From assembly GCA_963706535.1 (NCBI GenBank), contig CAVPMU010000025.1, forward strand, positions 1 through 64,000: DNA of 64,000 nucleotides, written 5' to 3'. The position numbers and the translations under genes were made by a program. The stretch comes from RPQJ01 sp963706535 (GTDB lineage Bacteria > Pseudomonadota > Gammaproteobacteria > Steroidobacterales > Steroidobacteraceae). Position 1 is the first letter of the stretch, and each line of letters begins with the position of its first letter. The notes beneath the pieces were generated by a model that saw only the letters and a list, made by a program, of their open reading frames with translations, made no database searches and was not told the DNA's origin. This document shows, one piece after another, positions 8,518 to 16,715 of this stretch.

Positions 8518-9203
8518 GTCGTGGTCCCCTCGCCTGCGATTGCCTCGAGTATGCGCCCGGCCGCGTCCTGCTCGGCGCGCCGCCGCGTCGGGCCCTCGCC
8601 CCGCTCCCTCATGCCGAGGGCCGCCACCTCGCAGCTCGCGACGAACCAGTGCTCGTGTGGCTCGCCGCTCACGTCCTCGACCGCGTAGGCCGGGAGCCTC
8701 AGGCCGCGAGCCTGCAGCAGCTCCTGCAGCCGGGTCTTGGGATCCTTCAGGTCGCTCGCCCGCGGCAGCTCGGCGACGCGCGTGGCGAACAGCGCCTCGA
8801 TCACGCCCTGTGCCGCTGCCAGCCCGCCGTCGAGGTACACCGCGCCGAACAGCGCCTCGAGCGAGTCGGCGAGGATCGAGCTGCGCCGGAAGCCGCCCGT
8901 CTTGAGCTCACCGCTGCCGAGCCGCAGCTGCTCGCCGAGTCCCATCGCCACCGCCGCTTCCGCCAGCGAGCGGCCGCTCACCAGCGACGACCGGTAGCGG
9001 CTCAGTTCGCCCTCGTCCGCATCTGGGTAGGCACGGTAGACCTGCACGGCGACCGCGAAGTTGAGCACCGCGTCGCCGAGGAACTCGAGCCGCTCGTAAT
9101 TGACCTTGCCCGCGCTGCGATGCGTGAGCGCGGCATCGAGCAGGCCCGGGTCGTCGAATCGATACCCGAGCCGCGCTGCGGCCCATTCGCCCGAGGTGAG
9201 CAA
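8514..9203 (-). CDS. rnc: Ribonuclease III
   Basis: RNase III cleaves double-stranded RNA in rRNA precursors and many mRNAs. The product is about 229 aa with the catalytic signature ERLEFLGDAVLN, the second acidic cluster DSLEALFGAVYLDGG and a C-terminal dsRNA-binding domain ending RRRAEQDAAGRIL. I chose the TTG at 9203 (LLTSGEWAAARLGY) because no ATG or GTG lies between the upstream stop and the conserved region and this gives the usual length; its ribosome-binding site is weak, suggesting translational coupling to the gene 8 nt upstream. Confidence 0.92.
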   Translation of the reverse strand: MLTSGEWAAARLGYRFDDPGLLDAALTHRSAGKVNYERLEFLGDAVLNFAVAVQVYRAYPDADEGELSRYRSSLVSGRSLAEAAVAMGLGEQLRLGSGELKTGGFRRSSILADSLEALFGAVYLDGGLAAAQGVIEALFATRVAELPRASDLKDPKTRLQELLQARGLRLPAYAVEDVSGEPHEHWFVASCEVAALGMRERGEGPTRRRAEQDAAGRILEAIAGEGTTT

Positions 9204-9211
9204 GCTCGGGC

Positions 9212-9577
9212 TTACTGCTGGATGGTGACCATCTTGTCGAACTTGGTCAGCAGGAAGACGTTGGCGACGAACGGCCGCTCGACCTTGTAGGCGGCGCGAA
9301 CCGTGAAGCCCTCGCTCGCCTTCTTGATCTCGACTTCCTTCCAGCCGATGCTCTTGACGTCCTCGACGTCCCAGCGCCGCTCGAGGGAGTTGCGGATCAT
9401 CTGCGCATTGGTGTCGATCGCCGCGTGCTCGTCGCGCACCTGCTCCAGTGCGCGCGCCACCTTGGTGTACTCGAGGTAGACCGGCACCAGCCGGATGCCC
9501 CCGTAGAGGCCGGCGCCCAGGATCAGCAGGATCGTGACCATCCCGAGGAAGGTCGCGCCGCGTTGACGTTGCTTCAT
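9212..9577 (-). CDS. DUF4845 membrane-anchored protein
   Basis: This 121-aa protein has a short basic N terminus (MKQRQRGATF) and one transmembrane segment (about residues 10-32), followed by a mostly soluble domain that would face the periplasm. It matches the DUF4845 family commonly found between lepB and rnc in gammaproteobacteria. Its function is unknown. It lies 17 nt after lepB and 8 nt before rnc. Confidence 0.85.
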   Translation of the reverse strand: MKQRQRGATFLGMVTILLILGAGLYGGIRLVPVYLEYTKVARALEQVRDEHAAIDTNAQMIRNSLERRWDVEDVKSIGWKEVEIKKASEGFTVRAAYKVERPFVANVFLLTKFDKMVTIQQ

Positions 9578-9594
9578 GTGTGGACTCCAGGTTG

Positions 9595-10374
9595 TCAGTG
9601 GATCGCATCCCCGATGCGATTCCAGATCGGTGCGTTCGGGAGGTTCCAGTTGAGCCAGATGCGCACGGCCTTGCCGACCACGTGGTCCGTCGGGACGAAG
9701 CCGACCTCGGGGAAGCGGCTGTCGCGGCTGTTGTCGCGATTGTCGCCCATGAAGAAGTAGTGTCCCGCGGGAACCACGTCGTCGAAGTCGTAGGACGGGC
9801 GCTCGGGAATGTAGAGCACCCGGTGGGGAGTCGCGCCCAGCGTTTCCTGCGCGATCTGCGCGCCGGTGTGGCCGAAGCCGGTGTAGACGCCGTCGAGTTC
9901 CACGGGCTGCAGCTCGCCGTTCACGTAGACACGCTTCTCGCGCACCACGACGTGGTCGCCCGGCAGTCCCACGAGTCGCTTGATGTAGTTCGTCGACGGG
10001 TCGGACGGCAGCCGGAAGACGACCACGTCGCCGCGCTGCGGCTCACCGAGCGCGACCACCTCGGCGTTGACCACCGGCAGGCGCAGGCCGTAGGTGAACT
10101 TGTTGACGAAGATGAAGTCGCCGTCGAGCAGCGTCGGCATCATCGAGTCGGAGGGGATGCGGAACGGCTCGAACAGGAACGAGCGCACCACCAGCACGAT
10201 CAGGATGATGGGGAAGAACGAGCGCGCATACTCGACCAGCACCGGCTCGGCCGGCAGCACGCCGGCCTCGGCACGCGCGAGCCGACGGGGGCGCAGGTAC
10301 CAGGCGTCGAGCGCCCAGACGAGCCCGGTCACGAGCGTGGCGAGCACCAGCACGAAGGAGAAGTCGAAAACCAA
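9595..10374 (-). CDS. lepB: Signal peptidase I (LepB)
   Basis: LepB cleaves signal peptides of secreted proteins at the inner membrane. The 259-aa protein has two N-terminal transmembrane segments (about 4-24 and 52-68), the catalytic serine in PSDSMMPTL (about residue 77) and the catalytic lysine in YIKRLVGLPGD (about 132), then GDNRDNSRDSR. The start is a TTG at 10374 with GAGGTGA just upstream. It lies 86 nt downstream of lepA in the conserved lepA-lepB pair. Confidence 0.95.
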   Translation of the reverse strand: MVFDFSFVLVLATLVTGLVWALDAWYLRPRRLARAEAGVLPAEPVLVEYARSFFPIILIVLVVRSFLFEPFRIPSDSMMPTLLDGDFIFVNKFTYGLRLPVVNAEVVALGEPQRGDVVVFRLPSDPSTNYIKRLVGLPGDHVVVREKRVYVNGELQPVELDGVYTGFGHTGAQIAQETLGATPHRVLYIPERPSYDFDDVVPAGHYFFMGDNRDNSRDSRFPEVGFVPTDHVVGKAVRIWLNWNLPNAPIWNRIGDAIH

Positions 10375-10460
10375 GCGTCACCTCACGAAAGTCGGCGGAG
10401 TATTGTGTATTTCCCCCGCTCCATCAATGCCTTGCGTCACAACGCAGGGCCCTCGGCGGG

Positions 10461-12257
10461 TCATTCCTTGCGGCCGACCTGCAGCACCGCGAGGAAGGCC
10501 TCCTGCGGGATCTCCACCTGCCCGAGCTGCTTCATGCGCTTCTTGCCTTCCTTCTGCTTCTCGAGGAGCTTGCGCTTGCGGGAGATGTCGCCGCCGTAGC
10601 ACTTGGCCGTCACGTTCTTGCGCAGCGCCTTGACGCTCGAGCGGGCGATGACGTGCGCGCCGATCGCGGCCTGGATCGCCACCTCGAACATCTGGCGCGG
10701 GATCAGCTCCTGCATCTTGTCCACCAGCTCGCGGCCGCGCTGGTAGGCGCTGTCGCGGTGGATGATGATCGAGAGCGCGTCCACCTTGTCGCCGTTGATC
10801 AGCACGTCGAGCTTCACGAGCGGCGCGGCCTGGAAGCGGTCGAACTCGTAGTCGAACGACGCGTAGCCGCGGCTCACCGACTTGAGCCGGTCGAAGAAGT
10901 CGAGCACGACCTCGGCGAGCGGCAGTTCCCACTGCATGGAGACCTGGCTGCCGAGGTACAGCAGCTTCTTCTGCACGCCGCGCTTCTCGAGGCACAGCTT
11001 CATGACCGGTCCCACGTAGTCGGGCGGCAACAGCAGGTTCGCGACGATGATCGGCTCGCGCAGCTCCGCGATCTTGTCGACCGGCGGCAGCTTGGCGGGA
11101 TTGTCGACCGAGACCGTCTCGCCGTCCGTGGTGCCGACCTCGTAGACCACCGTGGGCGCGCTCGTCACGAGGTCGAGCTGGTACTCGCGCTCGAGGCGCT
11201 CCTGCACGATGTCCATGTGCAGGAGACCGAGGAAGCCGCAGCGGAAACCGAAGCCGAGCGCCGTGGAGACCTCGGGCTCGTACTGCAGCGCCGAGTCGTT
11301 GAGCTTGAGTTTCTGCAACGCGTCGCGGAACGCCTCGTAGTCGTCCGAGCGCACCGGGAACAGGCCCGCGAACACGCGCGGCTTGATCTGCTTGAAACCC
11401 GGCAGCGGCGCGGCGCAGGGGCGCGCGTCGGTGGTGATCGTGTCGCCGACCGGGGCACCGTCGATTTCCCTGACGCCGGCGATGACGAATCCCACCTCGC
11501 CGGTGTAGAGCGCCTCGGCGGCGACCGACTTCGGCGTGAAGCGGCCGAGCTTGTCGACCTGGTGGGCGCGGCCGGTGGTCCAGATGCGGATCTTCTGCCC
11601 CACGCGCAGCGAGCCGTTCATCACGCGCACCAGCGAGACCACGCCCACGTAGTTGTCGAACCAGGAGTCGATGATCAGTGCCTGCAGCGGCCCGTCGGGA
11701 TCACCCGCCGGCGGCGGCACGCGCGCGACCAGGGCCTCGAGCAGGTCGGGCACGTTCTCGCCGGTCTTGGCGCTCACGCGCACGGCGTCGTGCGCCTCGA
11801 TGCCGATGATCTCCTCGATCTCCTTGATCACGCGGTCGGGCTCGGCCGACGGCAGGTCGATCTTGTTCAGCACCGGCACGACCTCGAGGCCCTGCTCGAG
11901 CGCGGTGTAGCAGTTCGCGACGCTCTGCGCCTCCACGCCCTGTGCCGCGTCCACGACCAGCAGCGCGCCCTCGCAGGCGTACAGGGAGCGGGACACCTCG
12001 TAGGAGAAGTCCACGTGCCCCGGGGTGTCGATCAGGTTCAGCTGGTAGGTCTGGCCGTCGCGCGCCTTGTACTGCAGCGACACGCTCTGGGCCTTGATGG
12101 TGATGCCGCGCTCGCGCTCGAGGTCCATGGAGTCGAGGACCTGCGCCTGCATCTCGCGCGCCTCGAGGCCGCCGCAGGTCTGGATGAAGCGGTCGGCCAG
12201 CGTGGACTTGCCGTGGTCGACGTGCGCGATGATCGAGAAGTTTCTGATGAGGTTCAT
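10461..12257 (-). CDS. lepA: Elongation factor 4 (LepA)
   Basis: LepA is a ribosome-binding translational GTPase. The 598-aa protein has the G1 motif AHVDHGKSTLADRF, the switch region RERGITIKAQ, DTPGHVDF and NKIDLPSA, followed by the EF-G-like domains and the LepA-specific C terminus with NVTAKCYGGDISRKRKLLEK. The length equals that of E. coli LepA. A perfect TATAAT lies about 46 nt upstream, so it may be transcribed separately from the rpoE operon. Confidence 0.97.
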   Translation of the reverse strand: MNLIRNFSIIAHVDHGKSTLADRFIQTCGGLEAREMQAQVLDSMDLERERGITIKAQSVSLQYKARDGQTYQLNLIDTPGHVDFSYEVSRSLYACEGALLVVDAAQGVEAQSVANCYTALEQGLEVVPVLNKIDLPSAEPDRVIKEIEEIIGIEAHDAVRVSAKTGENVPDLLEALVARVPPPAGDPDGPLQALIIDSWFDNYVGVVSLVRVMNGSLRVGQKIRIWTTGRAHQVDKLGRFTPKSVAAEALYTGEVGFVIAGVREIDGAPVGDTITTDARPCAAPLPGFKQIKPRVFAGLFPVRSDDYEAFRDALQKLKLNDSALQYEPEVSTALGFGFRCGFLGLLHMDIVQERLEREYQLDLVTSAPTVVYEVGTTDGETVSVDNPAKLPPVDKIAELREPIIVANLLLPPDYVGPVMKLCLEKRGVQKKLLYLGSQVSMQWELPLAEVVLDFFDRLKSVSRGYASFDYEFDRFQAAPLVKLDVLINGDKVDALSIIIHRDSAYQRGRELVDKMQELIPRQMFEVAIQAAIGAHVIARSSVKALRKNVTAKCYGGDISRKRKLLEKQKEGKKRMKQLGQVEIPQEAFLAVLQVGRKE

Positions 12258-12302
12258 CGGTGCGGGCGGTCCGGCCCGGCGCCGGGTCGAGCAAAGGGCG
12301 GG

Positions 12303-12308
12303 ATTATA
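12303..12308 (-). promoter_or_regulatory. Candidate -10 box (TATAAT) for lepA
   Basis: On the minus strand a perfect TATAAT occurs across the stop codon of the glutaredoxin-like gene. It would place the transcript start near 12296, about 39 nt before the lepA ATG. No good -35 hexamer is visible at 16-18 bp spacing, so this is a suggestion only. Confidence 0.4.
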
Positions 12309-12567
12309 CCGCGAGCGCCCGTTTCACTTGCGACGCATCGTAGACGCCCTCGCAGACCACCTCGCCCGCCAGCGCCAGCACCGGCACGCGCAGGCCGAAC
12401 TGCACGGCCAGTTCAACGTCCGCGTCCACGTCCACGACCTGCAGGGATTCCACGGCCGGCCCGAACTCGAGCTCCAGCTCGAGCAGGAACTGCTCGCAGA
12501 GGTGGCAGCCGTCCCGGACGTAGAGCACCGTCCCCAATGGGAGTTCAGGTGGCAGGTCCGGGCTCAT
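12304..12567 (-). CDS. Glutaredoxin-like thioredoxin-fold protein (CxxC)
   Basis: This 87-aa protein has the thioredoxin-fold pattern of the glutaredoxin-like DUF836 family: a first strand (GTVLYVRDG), a CHLC redox pair near residues 21-24, a helix, a second strand (LQVVDVDAD), then the cis-proline segment LRVPVLAL. It is expected to be a cytoplasmic thiol-disulfide protein; the partner is unknown. The chosen ATG at 12567 overlaps rseC by 23 nt. It lies between rseC and lepA. Confidence 0.8.
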   Translation of the reverse strand: MSPDLPPELPLGTVLYVRDGCHLCEQFLLELELEFGPAVESLQVVDVDADVELAVQFGLRVPVLALAGEVVCEGVYDASQVKRALAV

Positions 12568-12982
12568 CGGCTCGACTCACCATGACCCTGGGCGGCGTGG
12601 CCCGGACCCAGGCCCGCGCCACGACCCACCCGGCGAGCAGGCCGATGGCAGCGGCGAGGGCCGCCAGCTCGTCCCCGGCCTGCAGCAGGTGGCGGGCCAG
12701 CAGCGGCCCGATCAGCAGCCCCGCGAAGGGGGGCAGGTAGAGCCGCGCGGCGCTCCGCAGCAGGTCGCCGTCAGCGACGCTGAGGGTCACGGTCCCACCG
12801 ACCTCGAGGACGGCATCGCCGACGCGGGGCACCGGCAGCACGAGCTGGCGCCTGGCATCACCGCCCAGCCAGCGCATCCCGCAGCCCCGCCCCGGCGCGC
12901 AACCCGCGCAGGCAGTCGGCTCCTCGCAGGCCAGCGTGGCGCGGCCATCGTGTATGCGGAGCACGCGGACGCGCGCGTCCAT
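12545..12982 (-). CDS. rseC: SoxR-reducing system / sigma-E modulator RseC
   Basis: RseC is an inner-membrane protein that modulates sigma-E and takes part in reducing SoxR in enterics. The 145-aa product has the cysteine-rich N-terminal cluster (CEEPTACAGCAPGRGCG) and two C-terminal transmembrane segments (about 80-98 and 104-122). It starts 4 nt after rseB. Its position in the rpoE-rseA-rseB-rseC operon supports the call. Confidence 0.88.
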   Translation of the reverse strand: MDARVRVLRIHDGRATLACEEPTACAGCAPGRGCGMRWLGGDARRQLVLPVPRVGDAVLEVGGTVTLSVADGDLLRSAARLYLPPFAGLLIGPLLARHLLQAGDELAALAAAIGLLAGWVVARAWVRATPPRVMVSRADEPGPAT

Positions 12983-12986
12983 GCTC

Positions 12987-14009
12987 TCAGCGCGACACCG
13001 GCTCGTCCGGCTTGCCGTTGCGCTCGGGCTCGGTCACCTCGACGGGCGCCACCGAGGTCGCGATGTCGCGCACCGTCTGCGGCGGCACCTCGCCGACGGC
13101 CGTCACGACGTGGTCCTTGATCGTGAGGGAGTAGGCATTGGCGGAACCGACGGTCGTGGATTCCGGGGGCGCGGCTCCCGAGGAGGACCCCGGTTCGATG
13201 AACACCGACACCGACGCGAAGCCGTCGGAGAAGATCAGGTGCTGCACCGGCACCGGCACCCCGGGCATGGTCTGGATGCGGCTGCCCACCAGGCGGAATC
13301 CGGGCGGCATGCGCGTCGGGCGCCATTCGGCGGCGCGCGCCGCCACGGCGGCCTTGGCGGGCTTGCGGCCGGTCTTGATCCACTGGAAGCCCGTGGCGTC
13401 GACCGAGGCCTCGGTGGCGCTCTCATCGATGCGCTTCGGCAGCTCGAGCCGCGTGAAGTGAATCTGCTCGACCGCGCGGCCGGCCGGATCCGTGACGACC
13501 GTCCGCAGCGGCATCGCCGATTCCTCATCCAGCCACAGCCGGTAACCGTAGCGGAAGGCGTCGCGCGGGCGGATGTCGAGGATGCGTACCTCGCGTCCGA
13601 GCAGCTTGTTGCCCTTGCGGACCTGCAGGTCGTACAGCGCGTCGAGCTGCGGGCTCGGCGCCGGCAGCGCCTTCAGCAGCGACCCGGCGTCGGTGCGCAC
13701 CTCCACCAGCACCACGCGCCGGTCGGGCAGGTAGACGTGCACCTCGTTCGCGGTGCGCACGATCTCGCGGCCGCTGCCGTCGAGCGAAACCAGTCGCTCG
13801 GTACTCTGCTCGCCGTCCACGCGATGCACGATGCGCATCGTCTCGGACTGGCCGTTGGTGGTGTGGGTGAAGAGCCCGAAGTAGTTGCGGGTGGCCAGCG
13901 CGTCCGTCATGCGCTGCAGCCAGTCCCTCGCGTCATCGTCGGCAGCCGCCACGGGCTGCGCAACGAGACCCAGCAAGCCGATCGCCGCGAGTACCCCGGC
14001 TCGCCGCAT
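12987..14009 (-). CDS. rseB: Sigma-E regulatory protein RseB (MucB)
   Basis: RseB is a periplasmic protein that binds RseA and delays its cleavage until off-pathway lipopolysaccharide or lipoproteins displace it. The 340-aa product has a signal peptide (MRRAGVLAAIGLLGLVAQPVA) and the two-domain MucB/RseB pattern with WLQRMTDALATRNYFGLF and, in the C-terminal domain, MPPGFRLVG and VQHLIFSDGFASVSVF. The start overlaps the rseA stop (TGATG). Confidence 0.93.
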   Translation of the reverse strand: MRRAGVLAAIGLLGLVAQPVAAADDDARDWLQRMTDALATRNYFGLFTHTTNGQSETMRIVHRVDGEQSTERLVSLDGSGREIVRTANEVHVYLPDRRVVLVEVRTDAGSLLKALPAPSPQLDALYDLQVRKGNKLLGREVRILDIRPRDAFRYGYRLWLDEESAMPLRTVVTDPAGRAVEQIHFTRLELPKRIDESATEASVDATGFQWIKTGRKPAKAAVAARAAEWRPTRMPPGFRLVGSRIQTMPGVPVPVQHLIFSDGFASVSVFIEPGSSSGAAPPESTTVGSANAYSLTIKDHVVTAVGEVPPQTVRDIATSVAPVEVTEPERNGKPDEPVSR

Positions 14010-14590
14010 CAGTTGCCCTCGTCGACTTCGAGCGGGACGCGGGCGATGCCGGGATCGGCTGCGAGCACGCCCGACCAGACGTTGCGGCGGCCCATCGGGT
14101 TCGCGAACTGGCTGTGTGAGACGAGGTAGCCGGCCAGCCGCTGGCTCTGGGCGGGCGTCGGGCTCGACTGGACGATCGGCAGTGTCGCGATGCCGGCCGT
14201 GCCCACGTTGCCGCCGTCGGCCGTCAGTGTCTGGCCCTCGCGCATGTCCGGGCGCACCAGCAGCACCGCCGCGAGGGCCGCGCTTGCCGCAATGGCGGTG
14301 GCGACGGCGGGACGCATCCAGCGCGGCGCGTGGCGGGACGGCCGCGCGGTCACCGGCTCGATTGCCTCGACGGGACCCGCATCGATGGCGGCCGCGACGC
14401 GCGCCGCGAAGCCCGGGCTGGCGGTGACGCCGCCCGGTGCGGCCAGCACCTCGCCGGCCAGCACGTAGTTGCCGAAGACGCGGCGCAGTTCGGGGTCGCG
14501 CTCGAGGCGCCGCACCAGCAGGCTGGCCTCGCCGGCGGGCAACTGCCCATCGAGGAATGCGGAGATCTGTTCGCAGATTCGGTCTGTCAT
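14009..14590 (-). CDS. rseA: Anti-sigma-E factor RseA
   Basis: RseA spans the inner membrane and holds RpoE inactive; envelope stress triggers DegS and then RseP to cleave it. The 193-aa product has the cytoplasmic RseA domain (ICEQISAFLDGQLPAGEASLL), one transmembrane segment (about residues 93-112) and a periplasmic tail that binds RseB. It lies 9 nt after rpoE. RseP, its second protease, is encoded at 60715-62076. Confidence 0.93.
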   Translation of the reverse strand: MTDRICEQISAFLDGQLPAGEASLLVRRLERDPELRRVFGNYVLAGEVLAAPGGVTASPGFAARVAAAIDAGPVEAIEPVTARPSRHAPRWMRPAVATAIAASAALAAVLLVRPDMREGQTLTADGGNVGTAGIATLPIVQSSPTPAQSQRLAGYLVSHSQFANPMGRRNVWSGVLAADPGIARVPLEVDEGN

Positions 14591-14599
14591 GGCTGCATC

Positions 14600-15136
14600 T
14601 CAGTCGAGCAGGGGCTTGAGGCTGCGGTCGATGGCCTCGCGCGCCCGGAATATCCTGGAACGAACCGTCCCCACCGGGCAATCCATGGCCTCGGCGATTT
14701 CCTCGTAACTCAGGCCCTCGACCTCGCGCAGGATGATCGCGGTGCGCAGGTCCTCGGGCAATTGCTCCACCGCGTTATTCACCGTCTGGTGGATCTCCTC
14801 CGACAGCGCCGCCGCCTCGGGCGTGTCGTTGTGGCGCATGCGGTTGTCGACCGCCGACTGCTCGGACTCGCTCAGCTCGACCTCGTAGTCGAGCGGCCGG
14901 CGTTGCCGGGACGCCATCACGTTGCGCGCCGTGTTCACCGCGATTCGATAGAGCCAGGTGTAGAAGGCACTGTCGCCGCGGAAGGAACCGAGCGCGCGGT
15001 AGGCCTTGACGAAGGCCTCCTGGGCCACGTCCTCGGCTTCCGTCGGATCCCTCAGCAGACGCGCCACGAGCTTGATGACCTTGTGCTGGTACCTGAGCAC
15101 GAGCAGGTCGAAGGCACCCCGCTCGCCCCTTTGCAC
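14600..15136 (-). CDS. rpoE: RNA polymerase sigma-E factor RpoE (N terminus uncertain)
   Basis: RpoE is the ECF sigma factor of the envelope stress response. Region 2 (LLVLRYQHKVIKLVARLL, FRGDSAFYTWLYRIAVNTARN) and region 4 (LPEDLRTAIILREVEGLSYEEIAEAM, VGTVRSRIFRARE) are intact. I annotate from the GTG at 15136, the first conventional in-frame start. The conserved reading clearly continues upstream, however (VEQSDLELVRRVQRG), and no ATG, GTG or TTG is in frame there; only a CTG at 15229 is. The true start is therefore a near-cognate codon, or a 1-nt indel separates the gene from an out-of-frame ATG nearby. The downstream genes rseA, rseB and rseC confirm identity. Confidence 0.9.
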   Translation of the reverse strand: MQRGERGAFDLLVLRYQHKVIKLVARLLRDPTEAEDVAQEAFVKAYRALGSFRGDSAFYTWLYRIAVNTARNVMASRQRRPLDYEVELSESEQSAVDNRMRHNDTPEAAALSEEIHQTVNNAVEQLPEDLRTAIILREVEGLSYEEIAEAMDCPVGTVRSRIFRAREAIDRSLKPLLD

Positions 15137-15281
15137 CCGCCTGACGAGTTCGAGGTCGCTCTGCTCGACGCCGGCCGCCGGCTGCGCATCCCCGCTCCCG
15201 GGCTGGTGCGACTGGATAGACCCGTCCAGGGGGGAAAGTTCGCCATCGGTTTCACGTCTCGGCCACCCGGCGGGATGGCCG

Positions 15282-15701
15282 TCACGTCCCGTCCTGGAGG
15301 CTGGCGCCCGCGAGGCGCACGTGCAGCGCGCGCAGGGCCGCCCGCGACAGGTCGGCCGGGGTGAGCCAGACCGCCAGGGGGTGTCCCTCCACCGTCCATT
15401 TCAGCACCGTCGAGGAACCGAGCAGGCGCGAGCCGCGGACCAGCTGCGCGGGGGCGGTGCGTCCGTCCCCGAAGGCCAGCCGCCACCCGCCGTCCGCCTC
15501 GAGCGTGGCGCCGCGCAACTGGCGTGCCGGCCGCAGTCGCCAGACCTGCCAGGCAGCCAGCAACAGGCCTGTGGCAATCCCGGGACCGGTCGGCCCGCCG
15601 GGCTGCCGCAGCAGCACGACCTCGGCCACGATGGCGAAGGTCGCGATGAGCAGCATGGCGGCACGGTCCGCCAGCAGTCGGGCGGGCAGCTCAAGCCGCA
15701 T
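15282..15701 (-). CDS. ygfX: YgfX (CptA)-like membrane protein
   Basis: This 139-aa protein has two closely spaced hydrophobic helices near the N terminus (about 15-29 and 36-50) and a small soluble C-terminal domain (GATLEADGGWRLAFGDG, VLKWTVEGHPLAVWL). That architecture, together with a start overlapping the sdhE gene, matches YgfX, the partner of SdhE. In E. coli YgfX has been proposed as a toxin acting on MreB and FtsZ; whether that applies here is unknown. The ATG at 15701 lies inside the end of sdhE. Confidence 0.72.
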   Translation of the reverse strand: MRLELPARLLADRAAMLLIATFAIVAEVVLLRQPGGPTGPGIATGLLLAAWQVWRLRPARQLRGATLEADGGWRLAFGDGRTAPAQLVRGSRLLGSSTVLKWTVEGHPLAVWLTPADLSRAALRALHVRLAGASLQDGT

Positions 15702-15930
15702 GGGAACGGATCCGGTCGACGACATGGCGCAGGGACGTTTCTTCCGGGGTGGCACGACCTACAAGATACCCGAAGATCTCCGGATCCTGCAGTTCGAGAA
15801 TGCGCGCGAATGCGTCGCGATCTTCCGCAGACGCCTGCGGGTAGTCACGCTCGAGATAGCGCGTCAGCAGGACATCGAGCTCCCGCATGCCACGCCGGCA
15901 GCGCCACCGCAGTCGGGCCTCGGCACTCAG
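15691..15930 (-). CDS. sdhE: Succinate dehydrogenase flavinylation factor SdhE
   Basis: SdhE helps attach FAD covalently to SdhA. The product (79 aa) reads LRWRCRRGMRELDVLLTRYL near its N terminus and contains the essential RGxxE motif. An ATG start at 15888 would begin inside that motif (MRELD) and remove its Arg-Gly. The only in-frame start that keeps it and gives the family length is a CTG at 15930, overlapping the sdhB stop as CTGA, the same 4-nt geometry as the ATGA overlaps of its neighbours. I therefore annotate the CTG start; it needs protein evidence. Confidence 0.8.
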   Translation of the reverse strand: MSAEARLRWRCRRGMRELDVLLTRYLERDYPQASAEDRDAFARILELQDPEIFGYLVGRATPEETSLRHVVDRIRSHAA

Positions 15931-16709
15931 TGCTGCCGCTCCGCGATCAGCTTCTTGATCTCCGCGATCGCCCGGGCCGGGTTCAGGTCCTTCGGGCAGG
16001 CCTCCGCGCAGTTCATGATCGTGTGGCAGCGGTAGAGACGGAACGGGTCCTCGAGTTCGTCGAGGCGCTCGCCGGTGGCCTCGTCGCGCGTGTCGATGAT
16101 CCAGCGATAGGCCGCCAGGAGGGCCGCTGGCCCGAGGTAGCGGTCGCTGTTCCACCAGTACGACGGGCAGCTCGTCGAGCAGCAGGCGCACAGGATGCAG
16201 GCCGATGGCCGATCGATCTTCTCCTGGTCCTCCTTCGACTGCAGCCGCTCGCTGTCGGGCGGCGCCGGCGTGCGGGTCTGCAGCCACGGCTTCACCGAGG
16301 CGTACTGTGCGTAGAAATCCGTGAGGTCCGGCACGAGGTCCTTGATCACCGGCATGTGCGGCAGCGGGTAGATCTTCACGTCGCCGCGGATCTCGTCGGT
16401 CGCCTTGGTGCAGGCGAGCGTGTTCACGCCGTCGATGTTCATCGCGCAGGAACCGCAGATGCCCTCGCGGCAAGAGCGCCGGAAGGTGAGCGTAGTGTCG
16501 ACCTCGTTCTTGATCTTGATGAGCGCGTCGAGAACCATCGGCCCGCACGCGTCCATGTCGACCTGGTAGGAATCGACCCGCGGATTGAGGCCGGAATCAG
16601 GGTCGAACCGGTAGATGCGGAACGTGCGCACGTTCTTCGCGCCGGCCGGCGCCGGATGGCTCTTGCCCGGCTGGAGGCGGGAATTCTCGGGGAGGCGGAA
16701 TTGAGGCAT
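15927..16709 (-). CDS. sdhB: Succinate dehydrogenase iron-sulfur subunit SdhB
   Basis: SdhB carries electrons from the SdhA flavin to the quinone site through three iron-sulfur clusters. The 260-aa protein has the 2Fe-2S ligands (CREGICGSC with a later C), the 4Fe-4S set (CILCACC) and the 3Fe-4S region (CHTIMNCAEACPKDLNP). It starts at the ATG at 16709. About 155 nt separate it from sdhA, unlike the 4-nt overlaps elsewhere in the operon; the gap holds the heptamer-repeat hairpin. Confidence 0.97.
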   Translation of the reverse strand: MPQFRLPENSRLQPGKSHPAPAGAKNVRTFRIYRFDPDSGLNPRVDSYQVDMDACGPMVLDALIKIKNEVDTTLTFRRSCREGICGSCAMNIDGVNTLACTKATDEIRGDVKIYPLPHMPVIKDLVPDLTDFYAQYASVKPWLQTRTPAPPDSERLQSKEDQEKIDRPSACILCACCSTSCPSYWWNSDRYLGPAALLAAYRWIIDTRDEATGERLDELEDPFRLYRCHTIMNCAEACPKDLNPARAIAEIKKLIAERQH

Positions 16710-16715
16710 GGCGTT

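Noticed and set aside
12262..12300. GC-rich palindrome upstream of lepA as a terminator
   Set aside because: It has no following T-run on the minus strand and lies in the likely leader of lepA, so I could not support a terminator call.
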